Source: Naegleria lovaniensis (lineage: Eukaryota; Heterolobosea; Eutetramitea; Acrasida; Naegleriidae). Taken from it: a stretch of DNA of 64,000 nucleotides. Position numbers and translations under genes: made by a program. The notes under the pieces were generated by a model that ran no database searches, was not told where the DNA came from, and saw only the letters and a program-made list of their open reading frames with translations. Every line of letters starts with the position of its first letter. Within the stretch, counting starts at the first letter, position 1. Positions 1 to 12,232 of this stretch are shown here, piece by piece. The stretch is from assembly GCF_003324165.1 (NCBI RefSeq), contig NW_025407870.1:124001-188000 (forward strand), read 5' to 3'.

Positions 1-960
1 AAGAACCCTTAGATGAAGAATGTACATTTAAACCTCAAACCAATGACTCTATATTTTTTAACAAGAGCTGTATGGATTATTTGAGCGAAGATGCTTTCTC
101 ACGGCTCAGCAAAAGAAAAACACCAAATATTTCTCGTTCTGATCAACATGTAGTTGACAATGAAAAGTTTGACATGCTGTTCATGAGTCGGCCGAAAAGT
201 GCAGGTAAATTCAGACCCTCTTCGAATTTTCAAGAATTTCTAAAACGGCAACAGGATTTAATTGAAGATCGAGATAGAAAAGTAGATTTTATCAAAATGA
301 CAGAACATCCTTTCAAACCGTCACTAAATGAGAAGAGTGTTGCAATAGTGAATCGAACTGAGTTTGAGAAGAGATGTGAATTTTATCAACAACGAAGGGA
401 ACTTTCTGTAAGTTATAGCGTGGTTTTTATGTGCTTGTTTTTGTTGCAAACAAGTGGTATCATCTTGACATGAAATTTTTACACCTTAATGACCACGTTC
501 ACTTCAGTTGAAACGAGCGGTACACGAAGTACAACAACAATGTACATTCAAACCAAACATCTCTGAAAAGGCAAGAAACCAGCCACAAAAATCAGTCAAT
601 CAACTCTGTAGAGATGGATTGGATCAAAAAGAACGAAAATTACAACAAATGCAACAGGAATTGCTGGATAAAGAGCTTCAAGGAGCAACATTCAAGCCAA
701 ATCTTTCCAGAACTAAGGACAAACAATTATCAACGTCGATTGTCAATAATTCTTTCTTGTTGGAAAAGAGGCAACATGCAAGAGAAAGGAAAATGCAAGA
801 GATTGCCTTCGAGAATGAAAGAAAACTCATGAGCGAATGTACGTTCAAACCTGTGATTCACGACTCTCCAAGTTACGTGAAAAAGATTGCTCGCTCCATG
901 TCAGCCACACGAACGAGGAATGCATCTCAATCACTCAATGAAAAACCTCAATGGAGGTAG
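1..960 (+). CDS. FKP-repeat protein, 5' end outside window
   Basis: The frame is open from base 3, so the gene begins before the window. Exon A runs to 407, an intron lies at 408-507 (gtaagt...ttcag, phase 0), and exon B is 508-960. The protein carries a recurring short motif of the form (C/A/H)-(T/P)-F-K-P, seen at CTFKPQ, HPFKPS, CTFKPN, ATFKPN and CTFKPV, spaced by charged, Gln-rich, probably coiled-coil stretches. I do not recognise a named family. Such FKP repeats look like short docking motifs in a cytoskeletal or scaffold protein, but that is inference. It is convergent with the next gene, with 35 bp between the stop codons. Confidence 0.75.
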
Positions 961-995
961 ATTAAGAACGTAAAAATTTCAAAAAAACTCAATGT

Positions 996-3272
996 TTATT
1001 TCTTTTCACCTGGTCCAATTTCAAAATCAATACTCGGTATACGAGTTAAAGAGTCGTTTGAGGGCAACATGTGAATTTGCTGCAGCCAATGAGAATGATC
1101 TTTTTCTGGAGATACCACCTCTGGTTTTTTAAACGTCTCAACGCTGGGTACATCCATTTTCACAAGATCCATATTACTCACAGAGATGTTCTTGTATAGA
1201 ACAGAGTTCAGAGGCGTAATGAAAGGACTCTTCACAAGAATCTTATCTCGCTCAATGACTACTTCTTTTGTTAGTGAAGGAGAAATTGCTGCAGTTGTAG
1301 TGATTGGCTCAGTTAGTTTGGAGGTACTAGTGTTTACCGTTTCAATGGATTGCATTTCGTGGAGATCAAAAGGTTGCAGAACGGTCAAGCTTGGAATTTG
1401 TCTCATGGAATCAGAAGAGGTCGATCTGGAAAAGTGACTACTACTTCTGTCGTCTGCTGCTTCGTTTTTGCTTTCAGAATCCTCGTCGTCGTCATCGGCT
1501 GATGTATCAAGCAGAGAAAGACTTCCATGGCTCATACTTCTTGGAAGACCCCCTGATGGATTTCTCTTCAAAAGACAGTTCGAAGAAGAGTGTTCGAATC
1601 CTGAGTGGGCGCTGTTGACACTGTTTTGTTGAAGTGGCATTGCTTGCTTAGATTCTACCAATATTTTTCCGTCATCTTTCGATTCCAAAGCAAGAGAGCT
1701 GTTTGACGATACGTTGGTCATTGGTATATCTTCCAAGCGAAGAAAGTCAGAAATTGTAGAACTGTTTCGTTGTAGTAATCGTTCTTGACTGCTTCTTGAC
1801 GTTCGGAGTATGGATTCATCCGTTAGATCCGCCTTAAAAAAGCTATCAATACTATTGAGACTTGGAAGCTTATTTTCTGAAGTTGCAGGAATTGAATTGG
1901 TGAGTTCAGTTATGAAAGGAGGAAGTTCAGTCATGGTTGGAAGAGTAACCGAAGAAGAAGGAAGAGGGCTTGTCGAACTCGACGACGAATGGTAAGGAAA
2001 TGGTAAGATTCTTGGTGAGGGTTGAGATGATGAGAATGAAATGAAATTGTGGTTGGGATTCACTGTGATTTTGGTTGTTGTGGAAGATGGGCGCGTGGGT
2101 GCCGTACTGGTTTCAGGTCTAGCCATCATAAATTCATCATCATTATGGAAATGACTGTTGTGACTTGAACCAAATATGTGATTAGTTGAAATGACAGGCT
2201 GAGAATTGAGTAGAGTTGAATTTGATGAACGAACATTGTCCTCATTACTGGAAATGATTGTTCCTGAGCAATTCATCATGTTAATGGTACAGGTTGGATG
2301 TTCGTCCACCTGCTGCATGGAACTTTGGACATTGGAATTGTGTACATCGACTGAAGTTTTTTTGCAACACTTTTTCTTTACGGGTTCATTTTTGCTTACT
2401 CCGTCCTTAGTTTTTCTTTTCTTGGTAGTGTCTGTATTTCGTGTGACAAGACCTGTATGGGATTTATCGTTCGAGGAGCCTGAGGTGCTACTATTTGGAG
2501 TTCTCATCATGTTTCGTTGTTCCATCTCTTCAGATCTGTTAATAATGGAAAGAGGTACCACCTCATCCTCTCCAGGTCTGGCAACACTAAATTCCCCCAT
2601 CATTTGCACTTGACCTTGATAAGGCACAGACGTGAGAGGAGCCTTTTTTGTTGGTTGTGTCAGTGGAGTTGTTGTTGAGTGAGATGGAGCTGTACAGCTC
2701 TCCAATGCTAAACCAATTGAGGAGGATTTTCCAGCCATGTCTGGCGACGATTCTGCCGAGTTAGATGTTTGAGGTGCTTGTTGAGAAGCCTTCTTGCGAC
2801 GAGGTTTTTGGGAAGATTGTGAATGAGGTTTCGCATGGTCGTGATGATCGTTGAAGAACATTTGAGGTGGAGGTTGTTGAGCATTATTGAGTTCCAAAAC
2901 AAAATAATTATCTTCGAAATGCTTGCAAGTTTTCAACGTTTTGCGCAATTGTCTATATTTCCTGTTCACTTTTGTTCCCCACGTGGGTTGAGCAGGTTGG
3001 GGCATGGCGGGATTGTCTTGATTATTCCCAGTATTGTTTACATCGTTAGCGAGAGCCGTTGTTGAATGATGATTCATCGCGTTACTACCAAGTTGCTGTG
3101 CGTTGATGTTGGTTTCCTTGAATTGATGGTTAGCTTCCGATGATGGCTGTAGTGCGGCGTGGTTTCCAATGAATGATGAAACATGGCCCGTGGGGAGAAC
3201 CAAGGACGAATTATCATCAAGACAAGTACCTGTTGTTGATGATGTTTTGGACGAACGTTTTTTGGTGTTCAT
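996..3272 (-). CDS. Ser/Asn-rich low-complexity protein
   Basis: A single uninterrupted 758-codon frame on the minus strand. Composition is dominated by Ser, Thr, Asn, His and Pro, with Lys-rich basic patches (around residues 95-115, 160-166 and 275-305) that could act as nuclear localisation signals, and acidic D/E runs near residue 600. A short ordered-looking segment (about residues 100-132) contains Tyr/Arg and Lys/Thr residues. No enzymatic motif, transmembrane helix or signal peptide is visible. A regulatory or nuclear role is possible but unproven. Its upstream region holds a 262-bp inverted-repeat element at 3431-3692. Confidence 0.7.
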   Translation of the reverse strand: MNTKKRSSKTSSTTGTCLDDNSSLVLPTGHVSSFIGNHAALQPSSEANHQFKETNINAQQLGSNAMNHHSTTALANDVNNTGNNQDNPAMPQPAQPTWGTKVNRKYRQLRKTLKTCKHFEDNYFVLELNNAQQPPPQMFFNDHHDHAKPHSQSSQKPRRKKASQQAPQTSNSAESSPDMAGKSSSIGLALESCTAPSHSTTTPLTQPTKKAPLTSVPYQGQVQMMGEFSVARPGEDEVVPLSIINRSEEMEQRNMMRTPNSSTSGSSNDKSHTGLVTRNTDTTKKRKTKDGVSKNEPVKKKCCKKTSVDVHNSNVQSSMQQVDEHPTCTINMMNCSGTIISSNEDNVRSSNSTLLNSQPVISTNHIFGSSHNSHFHNDDEFMMARPETSTAPTRPSSTTTKITVNPNHNFISFSSSQPSPRILPFPYHSSSSSTSPLPSSSVTLPTMTELPPFITELTNSIPATSENKLPSLNSIDSFFKADLTDESILRTSRSSQERLLQRNSSTISDFLRLEDIPMTNVSSNSSLALESKDDGKILVESKQAMPLQQNSVNSAHSGFEHSSSNCLLKRNPSGGLPRSMSHGSLSLLDTSADDDDEDSESKNEAADDRSSSHFSRSTSSDSMRQIPSLTVLQPFDLHEMQSIETVNTSTSKLTEPITTTAAISPSLTKEVVIERDKILVKSPFITPLNSVLYKNISVSNMDLVKMDVPSVETFKKPEVVSPEKDHSHWLQQIHMLPSNDSLTRIPSIDFEIGPGEKK

Positions 3273-4049
3273 CCTTCAAAGCCTTATTTTCTCCAAACAA
3301 CAACACAGTTCCGAGCTCGTGCCTTGTTCTTCTCTCTGAGATGAGGACTAGAAGAAACGACGGACTTGTTCCAGTAGTGCTGCTGGTGGTTGATTCAGGA
3401 GAGAGAACGTCTATTTTTTTGTTGCGAATATTGGGCAATTAAGAATCTCCGTAAAAGGAAATTTTTTGGTTTATTATCCTCTCTCGAATTATTGTGAAAC
3501 GGTTCTAAATAAATATATACATGGTGATCTTGTTTTTTCAACATTGTGCTTTATAGTGGATGTTAATTAAACTTCAATGTTGTTATTGTTTACAACAATG
3601 AAAGTGCGCCTAAAAAATACGATACAAAGACATTGAGAACGTTAATTGTAACGAAAAAATAAGAAGGATTTACGGGATTCTTAATTGCCCAATATTACAA
3701 AATCAAGGCGCTCTGCCATAACGTATTTTCACAAAAGCCAAGGTTAAAATCTATTCCTAAAGAAAAAGCCGTACATGGAAATTGGATAATGAAAAAAGTC
3801 ACACCTTGAATTTCGAAAGTGAACTTGTTTCAACAATATTTAAAAAAATTCAAAAATCATCTCAGCTGTTCAGCATATCATCAACGAACAACTACCCTGA
3901 TCTTCCTCCCTGATCTTCCTCCTCCGATTGGAGCTCTACTTTGTACTTTAACCATTGTACAACAATTCTCACACAACAGTGTTCTTTATTTATTTCAGTA
4001 ACTGAATCACCAATAGTAAAAATCATCATCAATAATTCATTTCTTCATC
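3273..4049. other. Divergent intergenic region, 777 bp
   Basis: This region separates the minus-strand Ser/Asn-rich gene from the plus-strand papain-fold gene, so it should hold both promoters. About a third is the inverted-repeat element at 3431-3692. The rest is AT-rich with A/T homopolymers and a CT-rich block near 3900-3930. No conserved promoter element could be named. Confidence 0.6.
3431..3692. mobile_element. MITE-like element, TA-flanked, 262 bp
   Basis: The ends form a terminal inverted repeat of about 26 bp. The left end starts TTGGGCAATTAAGAATC, and the right end is its reverse complement apart from one extra base at the inner side. Both ends abut a TA dinucleotide (3429-3430 and 3693-3694), which fits the target duplication of Tc1/mariner-type DNA transposons. 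The AT-rich interior has no coding frame. A non-autonomous element is the simplest reading. No second copy was found in the window, so mobility is not proven. Confidence 0.55.
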
Positions 4050-5615
4050 ATGAGTAGTGGAGGAGAATCCGAAGAGTTCAAAATTGTTCTCAACAAGATT
4101 AAAAACAGCACCTATTACCGAAACGCTGCACAAGGAGATGAAAATTTAATGCACAAATTGGCAGTTGTTTTATCGGATAAGCAACAATTAAAGAGCTTTT
4201 ATCTCACGACTGATTGGGCTCAATCCGTTATCAATGCCATTTCTACCTATTCCGAGAGTATGAGTGGATCTAGTGGAGGTGGACTCATGGCATTCAGATC
4301 TACAGCATCGGGAGGTGATGGAAAAACTAAACAAGGAAATTTTGTCGGTAATATCATGAAAGGAATTTCTTCAACAACGTCCAATACGAGTGATATTGCA
4401 ATTCATCAAAGTCTTGAAAAAGATATAACAGTTGAAGATGATTCAGACGAGGAAGATTTGGATTTGGGAGAAATTATGAATTCACCAGAGCATTTGGAAG
4501 TTCAAAAATCATTACTGAATCAAGATCGGTTGAGAGTGAAAATTATTGTTTCAGAAATTTGTGATTCGAGAGGAAAGAAGGCTTTCAGACAATTGTTTAG
4601 TCCTTTATTGTCTAATACTAAGTTTCTTCCTGAAATGGGCATGTTTCACTCTGCTGTAATTGTTGGTAGGTGTTGTATTGCGTGTGTTGATTGGTATATG
4701 ATTATCCACTAAATATGCTGTGGCTCTGATTAATTTCCTTCTAATTTACCAATACCTCCTCAAACATTCATATGGAATTATGAATCAACAAATTTTCAAT
4801 GGTGTGTGACTGATCACAACAACAAATAGGTCCATGGAAATTTGAATGGATTGATGCAAGTTTATGTGTTCCCAAGAAATTGATTGCTTCTGCAGCACTC
4901 GTGGCGTGTGACTTGACCACAGAATTGTCTGTTTCAAATTGTAATATTAACGAGATGGTTGACAAAATTGCGGATGTGATCATAAAATGGAATGTCAAAA
5001 TGACATACAAAAACAGAGGAGGAGAAAAAGGTAAAGAAGGAAATTGTCAAGATTTTGTAGATGAAATTCTTGAGGCAGTAGGAGTGGATAAAAAGGCCAT
5101 CTACAAAGGAGCCATGGGTGCATATTTTGACAGATTGAAAAAGAAAGGAAAAGGTGGAATGAAATTTTTCATGGATGACAGTAAGTAGTAGCAGATATTG
5201 ATGCGAGTTATAGAGCTCTAAACATGTTTACCAAAATTTCATGCCATTGCGTGTTATTACTGCGCATAATTGTGAACCATTTACATTCCATCATTGTCAC
5301 AAACAAACAACAGACTTCCGTAAAAAATTCAACATCCCTGCTCAACAAAAGAATATCAAATTTAAAACTCATACTCAACTTGATCAATTTGTTCAGAGTC
5401 TGCTTGACATTGACCCAGTATTTGAACTGAATCATCCCTATGATTTCCAATTATTGAAATCATTTGATCGAGCTTTATGGCTCAGGCATTTAGCGAAACC
5501 TAAAATTGTTGACTGGGAGCCGTTACGAGAAGAAGTGCAAGGATTTGATGGTGTAGAAATGCATTTGAAATGCCCATTTGGAGATCCCAATGAAAGTTTC
5601 TCATTCAGAGAATAA
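4050..5615 (+). CDS. NlpC/P60-LRAT-like papain-fold protein
   Basis: Three exons: 4050-4665, 4830-5180 and 5314-5615. The introns are 4666-4829 (gtaggt...atag) and 5181-5313 (gtaagt...acag), both in phase 1, giving about 422 residues. Residues 1-180 are low-complexity with an acidic patch (DDSDEEDLDL). The middle holds FHSAVIVG near residue 198 and NCQDFVDEIL near residue 277. This His-then-Cys order is the circularly permuted NlpC/P60 (LRAT/PPPDE-like) arrangement, with Cys 278 as presumed nucleophile. These families act as thiol peptidases, amidases or acyltransferases; the substrate is unknown. The C-terminal 110 residues are unassigned. The next gene follows after 67 bp on the same strand. 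Confidence 0.7.
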
Positions 5616-5682
5616 GAAATACATTAATATATTTGTGTGCTCTTGTTGCGAACCAATATTGTAAAACCTCAACAGAAAAAAA

Positions 5683-6225
5683 ATGTCACAAGTCATCACA
5701 GATTTAACACAACTGGCTTTCACGCTTCGTGACGATGCCATCAATTTTCTGCCACAATTACGACAAACGAAAAAACTCTCTCCCAATCAATTAACTCTTC
5801 TCAACATTCTTCATCTTGTACCATATTTATTTTCATTTTTCGCTCCGAATTTGTGCATGTGGATTTGGGGTTTTCCATCATCATCCGCATCTTCCGAAGG
5901 GGCTGACATCATCTTGGAGGTACCATCAGCTCTCATCCGACTCAATTCTGTATTTGCTTTGGGATTGATTTTTGTGAATTTATTGCAACGTAAATTACAA
6001 ATGGAATTTAACAAGAATCCACAACCATCCACAGTCATTTCGGAAATATTTATCATGATGGGCCTTTATTTTGCAACAATGGCTTTGACAAAGGTGTTGA
6101 ATGTATTTGGCAATTTTGGATTTCATATATTGATTTCTGTATTTCAAATCTTGTATTATTTGGTATTTAGTTTTCATAACATGTTACATGGAGGTTTACT
6201 TCAAGTGAAGGAGAAGGATCATTAG
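5683..6225 (+). CDS. Small four-helix membrane protein
   Basis: 180 residues, one exon. Hydrophobic stretches lie at about residues 40-62, 83-100, 120-140 and 145-170, joined by short polar loops, which predicts three or four membrane helices. There is no cleavable signal peptide and the C-terminus is charged (KEKDH). The start is preceded by an A-rich tract (aacagaaaaaaa). I do not recognise the family. Confidence 0.7.
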   Translation: MSQVITDLTQLAFTLRDDAINFLPQLRQTKKLSPNQLTLLNILHLVPYLFSFFAPNLCMWIWGFPSSSASSEGADIILEVPSALIRLNSVFALGLIFVNLLQRKLQMEFNKNPQPSTVISEIFIMMGLYFATMALTKVLNVFGNFGFHILISVFQILYYLVFSFHNMLHGGLLQVKEKDH

Positions 6226-6292
6226 TGTGTGTAAATATTTCTTTTATGCAGACTTTTGAATCTCAATTTCAACTGGTTGTTGCAAAGAAATG

Positions 6293-9200
6293 TTATGGAA
6301 CAATAGAATCTCTACATTTCTTCATGGTTGACGATGTATACTTTAACAATCTTTCCAAAAGGGATCGATTCACTTGATCCACTTCATTCTTCACATTTAC
6401 CATTTCATGACTTGATTCCAATAAATCCTTCTTCATTTGCTCCATAAATTGTGTCTGTGCTTCACATTGTGCCAAATGACACTTTCTCACTAAATCATCC
6501 ATTAATTTTCCAAGTCTTAATTTGTGAAAAGAATTCAATTTTTTCACACCCATTTCCACGAGTGGATTTGATGCAATCGTTGACAACACTGTAGAATGCA
6601 TAATAGGATGTAGATAGGGAAGAGAATTGTGTTCTCCAATTTGCGTTGTTCTTAATAATTTGTGAAAGGGATAATTTCCTAACACGAGCATGACTTGATG
6701 TAAATAGAGAAGAATGTGTTGTTGTTGTGTAGTAGTATTTTCATCGAAATGTCTTGTTGTTTCAGTCTCTGTCTTGTTATTAGAGATTTTCTTCATGTTC
6801 TTACTCTGAGAGTGAGGTTGAGCCATTTGAATGACTTCTTGAAGAATGTCAGCATATTCTTCAAAATCCAATTCAAAGAATGCAAGTTGTTTACATTCAT
6901 CGAGTGCTGAAAGCAATTTCTTTGAATGTTGTAATCCAACAAGTTCGAGAGTTTTCACAAGAGGTATGGATCGATCGGTCAGTGAAAAATCATTTGGATT
7001 CAGTGTTTTTGAAGGAATTGAAACTTTCAAATGATAATTCAATAATCGATCTTCAATGATATGAACACAGAGATGATCCACAGCACTGCTTAATAACTGA
7101 AAAAGTGGTTCTTTTTCAGTAATGGCAAATAGGTTCAATAGTTGTGACATTTTTTTTTCTTCTTTGAAATGTTGTTGTTCTTTCAAATGATTCCAAACAC
7201 AAGTTCCTGCTTGATTTTCACCATTCATTGTTGCTGAATTCAATAACTCCTTAATGTTGTTACAACTATTCGCAATGGTACTTTGAATGGTGCCATGATT
7301 GACATTCCATTTGGTAGAGAATCTATATTGAGAAAATAAGGATGCTTCCACAACAAGACACATCTCAAATACATGTTCACACAGTTTCATGGCAATCTCT
7401 TGTATGGTTTTGAATACATATCTGCAGCAATAGGTCGCCAATAATGTGGATATTTCAACATTCATCCAAGTAGTAGTTTCAAGAGTTGGATTTTTCACAA
7501 AATTCTTGAAAAATCTTGACAAATACATGGTACATTCAGGTGATTTGAGATAGCTCAGTAATTGCTGAACGATGAAAGAAGTCCATTGATTGATCGAATC
7601 AGGAAAGGAATGCAATATATCGAAGAGTATGATTGGAAGAGAGTCCAACAACATGCGTTTGATCTTTTCTGGATCGTTGGTTAAAAACTCGGAATCAGAG
7701 GATGGGAAAATAAAAACTTCACACACGTTTGATAAATCTTCCAGAACATCTTCAAAATTAATCATTGCTTGTGGCTGACCAGTATTAAGGTCTTGCAATG
7801 TCGTTGGGGCGAGTTGTTTGTGAGTTTCATCATTATTTTCGTAAGTGCCTTTCGTTTCCAATTCTATAATTTCTTGATTCAAAGCAATGATATCTTTCAC
7901 TTGCTTCTCAAAAAGAGTGTAATGCTCTTGAATGGCACGTTCATCGAGTGTTTCATTGGGATTCACATGAAGCGGAAATACAATTTTAGGAATTTGTGTC
8001 AGTGAGGATAAAAGTGATTCTCGTTCAATACTCTTCTCAATCCAATTGAAAATATCACTCTTTGGAACTAGGATCTGGCTTGACAACAGCTTGTTCAAGC
8101 CATATCGATTAAATTCAGGAATCAGAAAGTGATAATTCATGAAAAGTCTTAATTTTCGATCCACTAATAGTTTTGAATGCTGACCAATATTGAGAGCACA
8201 CGCAGAGAGTTGGGGATAATTTTTCAACATGACAGATAGTGGTTGGATTCTGAAATGTTCTGTTATAAATTTCATGGCTTGCAAATAATCGTTTCTTTGA
8301 TGACAATACTGCACAAATATGGAATTTCTGATATCAAACAGGCATGAATGAGTGATTGATAGAATTTGAATTTTTCTTAACAGATAAAATAGATTTGTAT
8401 GTGAAAAACGGTCATGTATCTCTACTGTCAGCATTTCCAATAACTTTGACAAAAAGTACTGAGCTTTCTGCATTGCCACTGTTCTATAGTTTGTGAAAAA
8501 TTTAGAGCCCGTCTTGGAAAGAATCGACAACATGAGCATTAAGCTTATGGAATTTTCTAAATTTTTCCTTGCTAATAACACGGTAGTATTCAGACTTTGC
8601 ATGATGAAGTCTAATATTCATATACAATATTACAATATAATATTCATTCAACTTGTAACAACATACCATTAAGATGTCCAAGCATTTGACCAATATTTTC
8701 GAGATTTAGAAATAATTCCTCTTTCAAGCTTGATAACAGTTCTGTCATGCATTTCAAAATTTCATCTTTCTCTATAGTTTCTAGTGGTGAGCATACATCG
8801 TTCAAAAACGATGTCAGCATTTCAATGGGATCGCTTGAAGTAAATTCTGTTGAAGAGATACCACGATCATTCAAGTATCGTAACATGTTGAAAGAGTTAA
8901 AGGAAATAGTGGATGTATGCTTCCTATGTCGAATATCTTCTCCAATTTGGAACATACATCTATATTCTTCAGCATAGTCATCCAACCAATTTGCAGAAGA
9001 GTTGAGATTTTCAGAAACAACTTCAAACAATTCACATAATCTTTCTGCACAATCTCTGCGTGTCCTCAACATATAATATACTTTGTCATAACGCTGAATG
9101 ACAAAATCCAGTGGTAAAATAGGTACTGTTTGTGTTTCCACAAATTCTTGTGAATATTCTGAATATAATTTTTTAAGATGTGCCAATGATACGTTGGCTT

Positions 9201-11083
9201 GCGAGGTAAACGTTGCAATCAAGTAATCCAAAGTTGTGTGTTTGTTTTTTGACTCTCCTCCATCACCTTCTCTAATTTTAAACGGGCAATGAAAAAGCTC
9301 TGGAACAAGAGATGAACATAATAGTGCCATGTCATTGAGGTGTATAGCGTCGTTCTTTCCTTCATGATTGCTCACAGGCTCTTCAGAGGCGCTAATTATT
9401 TCATTTCTCCAATGAGTTAACATATCAAGAGAAAAAGAGTCTTTTCGCTCTTCAAGTTCTGTTTCAGCAAAGGTCAACATGTTGTAATTACTCCTTTCGC
9501 TAATCTCGTGACAATCGTCAAGTATCAAACACATATCTCCCCGAGTATCCCTAGTCAGAGAAAGTGAATGCATTGAATTTTCTGTTTTCATAAATGGTTG
9601 CTGTGATGGAGTTCCAAACATATATTTTAACATTGGGTCACAATCAAAAGCACTTTGCATTCTTCTCATGTCTTCAGTGAGTTGTTTTGAAAGTTGCTTC
9701 GAAATGGCTTCATTCATCTTTTCGTATCGAAGTGGTTCATTCGCATAGGAAGTGAATGTTTGCTCCAAGGAAGCAGAAGATCGAGGATGGATTTGTTTGA
9801 ATTCTAAAAATGAGTGATTCACCATTTGTTCAATATTAGAAAGCTCTTTCAGCGAATTTTGTCTCTTTTGTGCAAGAAATTCTGTGAGAGAGTCAGCATG
9901 TTGAGACGAATTCTCATCTGTAGCAATTGTTGAAATACCTTTTTTATCGGTAGGATTGGCAGCTGTATCCATATGACACGGTATACTTGTTCCATAAATC
10001 ATGTGACAATATGAAAATATCAATAGTTTGTGTTCGAAATCTCTGAATTCAATTTTAACAGAATGTTGTCTTCTTTTCAAAGAAGTAAATCGTTCCAAGA
10101 ACGACGAAAAGAGCGTTACAAAACGCGTATCAAGCATCTGATGTTGGGAAAATACCACGTCTTTGAGATATTTCACCTTTCGTTGTTGACTTGTCTTTTT
10201 GTCACACATTTCGCTCCATTCCAGTTTCAGCTTGGCAATTTCTAATATTGTAAAATGTGAATTCTCGGCTGGTAGTATTTCATCATCAAAATATTTTCGT
10301 ACTTTAGAAATGTAATACTCTATTTCCGAACTGCCACAAGTTTCATTCAGTCGAAGCAGATTTTGAAAAGCGTCATGACAATTGACGGGAAGTACAATGT
10401 CATGCTTATTTACAGAAAGTAAAGAAATGAATTCAGTATAAATAGTTAATAGATAGGCAGAGCTATAAAATTGGGGTCATTCTATCGATGAATTGTGTTT
10501 CACTTACTCATCTAACATGAAATTTAAACTTGTAAACTGAGATGAGTCATGGATGAGTGTTGCAATGCATAAATCTGCCAATTTCTCATTCATCGTCTCT
10601 TGTTTTTCAATGTTATTACTATTATTCCATTGCTCATTCTCAATAAATGGATCGAATTTAGATGCCAGAAATTTTATCCTCTTTTCTCAAGTGATTTAAC
10701 AAATTCTTCATCATCACGTCCCACAATTGAATGAATAGATAAAAACATACTCTCTCAAACTCATACTTGACACAAAGTTGTAAAAACTCATTCAAAAATT
10801 CTAACATTAACAAATTTTCCTCTTCCGATGATGCTTGTCTTTTTCCATTCATTACATTCATCATTGTGGATTTTAATACCATGAATTGTAATACTTTTTT
10901 AGGATCCAAAATCAATTCAAAATATTTCATCCACTCTCCACCTATTAATTCTCTCAACTCTTTGTTTGAAACATGATTCGGAGAAGAAGAAGGCTGACCT
11001 GACTCCAGCCCCTCAGCCACAACAGTCTTGCGAACAAATTTTTCAATTTTCTTTTGAATGATTCTCCAGCCATCACTTTGCAT
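6293..11083 (-). CDS. Large unrecognised helical protein (~1,540 aa)
   Basis: Four minus-strand exons fuse into one frame: 10751-11083 (first Met of choice, MQSDGW; an upstream in-frame Met at 11140 is possible), 10508-10680, 8667-10462 and 6293-8610. The introns are 10681-10750, 10463-10507 (45 nt), and 8611-8666 (56 nt), all GT-AG with matching phases. The frame runs through each junction without a stop. The product is rich in Leu, His, Gln and short amphipathic helices, resembling helical-repeat scaffold or tethering subunits, but no diagnostic motif, membrane segment or catalytic site is visible. The start lies about 150 bp from the divergent neighbour, so the two share a promoter region. 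Confidence 0.65.
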
Positions 11084-11231
11084 TTTTTTTTCTGAAGAAA
11101 ACGAATAACAAAAAACCTTTCTTGATCCTGCGTGGTTCACTCAACAACATGTTAGCTTAGATGAAGAATCTTAATTTCTTTGGATGCATCTTTCCAATCA
11201 TGGAAAACAGTGTTTTGCATTTGAAAAAAAA

Positions 11232-12232
11232 ATGAAAAAATTTGATGGCTTATTGTTAGGGACACGAAGAGTATTGTTGTTGGCACACACAAGTAAATCA
11301 TGTATGATGGAATCCAATTTTATCACGAATGTATCATGTATAGAATCGGATCGGAAGAAGTGTTCATTTAATAAGAATTCTTTTTTTTCATCAAGATTTG
11401 TAAATATTAATCATGATAAGAATATGGAATCAACGTTGATGAATCATCATGAAATGAAAAATTCATCTCATACGGATATGAATCTTAGCATGGAAAGCTT
11501 CCATGAAAAACCAATTACACCTCATGATCGTGAAAAAGAGAATCCCCTTGTATTTCATCATGGAAATTCTCTTCGGCATTTATCGGATGATGAAAAAGAA
11601 GCCATTGTTTCAGATATGGCAACAAATTGGAGAGACCACTTTCCAACCGTATCCAGCTATACAAGAAAGATGAATCAATTATATGATCTTTCTAAAGTGG
11701 ATGAGCTTGTAAAAGCACAGAGAATTTTACTCATTGAAGCTCGTCATCTTAACGAATACAAGTCATGGTAGGTTTTGTAATGACAGAGTTGAGCACAACA
11801 ACAATGTCGCTCAATCAAATTAGGAGGTATTTTTCAAGAGCTCTCACAATACTTTTGATTGTTTCCATCATTTACCAGTATTATCGTAAAATCACATATC
11901 AAAATGCATTAATTGACAAGTATTACTCACAGGATCCAAATGCCATGAAGAAAGCATTGGAGCATCAAAAATTCGAAATCTCAGATGAGGAAGCAGAGGA
12001 AAGACTACTGCTCATGGACAAGAAGAAGGAAGAGCAAGCAACAGGTACTGCAAATCTTAAACAACTGAAAGATCGATTTCACAAGTCACAACTCGGAGAA
12101 GCAAAATTGTACAATGTCGGAATGGATTATTATGCAGAGTTAGAGCGACAAGCAAAACTGGAAGCCCAAGTTCAAGAAAAGCGAGAGCGTGGAGAGATAC
12201 CAAAACCTTATATATTCTACAGCAATCGATAG
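11232..12232 (+). CDS. Single-pass membrane protein, possibly mitochondrial
   Basis: Exons 11232-11767 and 11824-12232. The 56-nt intron (gtaggt...attag) restores frame in phase 2, so the join reads YKSW-RYFSRALTI. The product is about 314 residues from the chosen Met (MKKFDGLLLGTRRVLLLA), whose basic/hydrophobic start resembles a mitochondrial presequence; an upstream in-frame Met exists at 11184. After the junction comes one hydrophobic helix (ALTILLIVSIIYQYY), then an acidic, Glu/Lys-rich coiled-coil tail ending PKPYIFYSNR. The family is not recognised. Confidence 0.6.

Noticed and set aside
3173-3442. Plus-strand 89-codon frame over the start of the Ser/Asn-rich gene
   Set aside because: Antisense to a longer gene and its promoter; no conserved motif.
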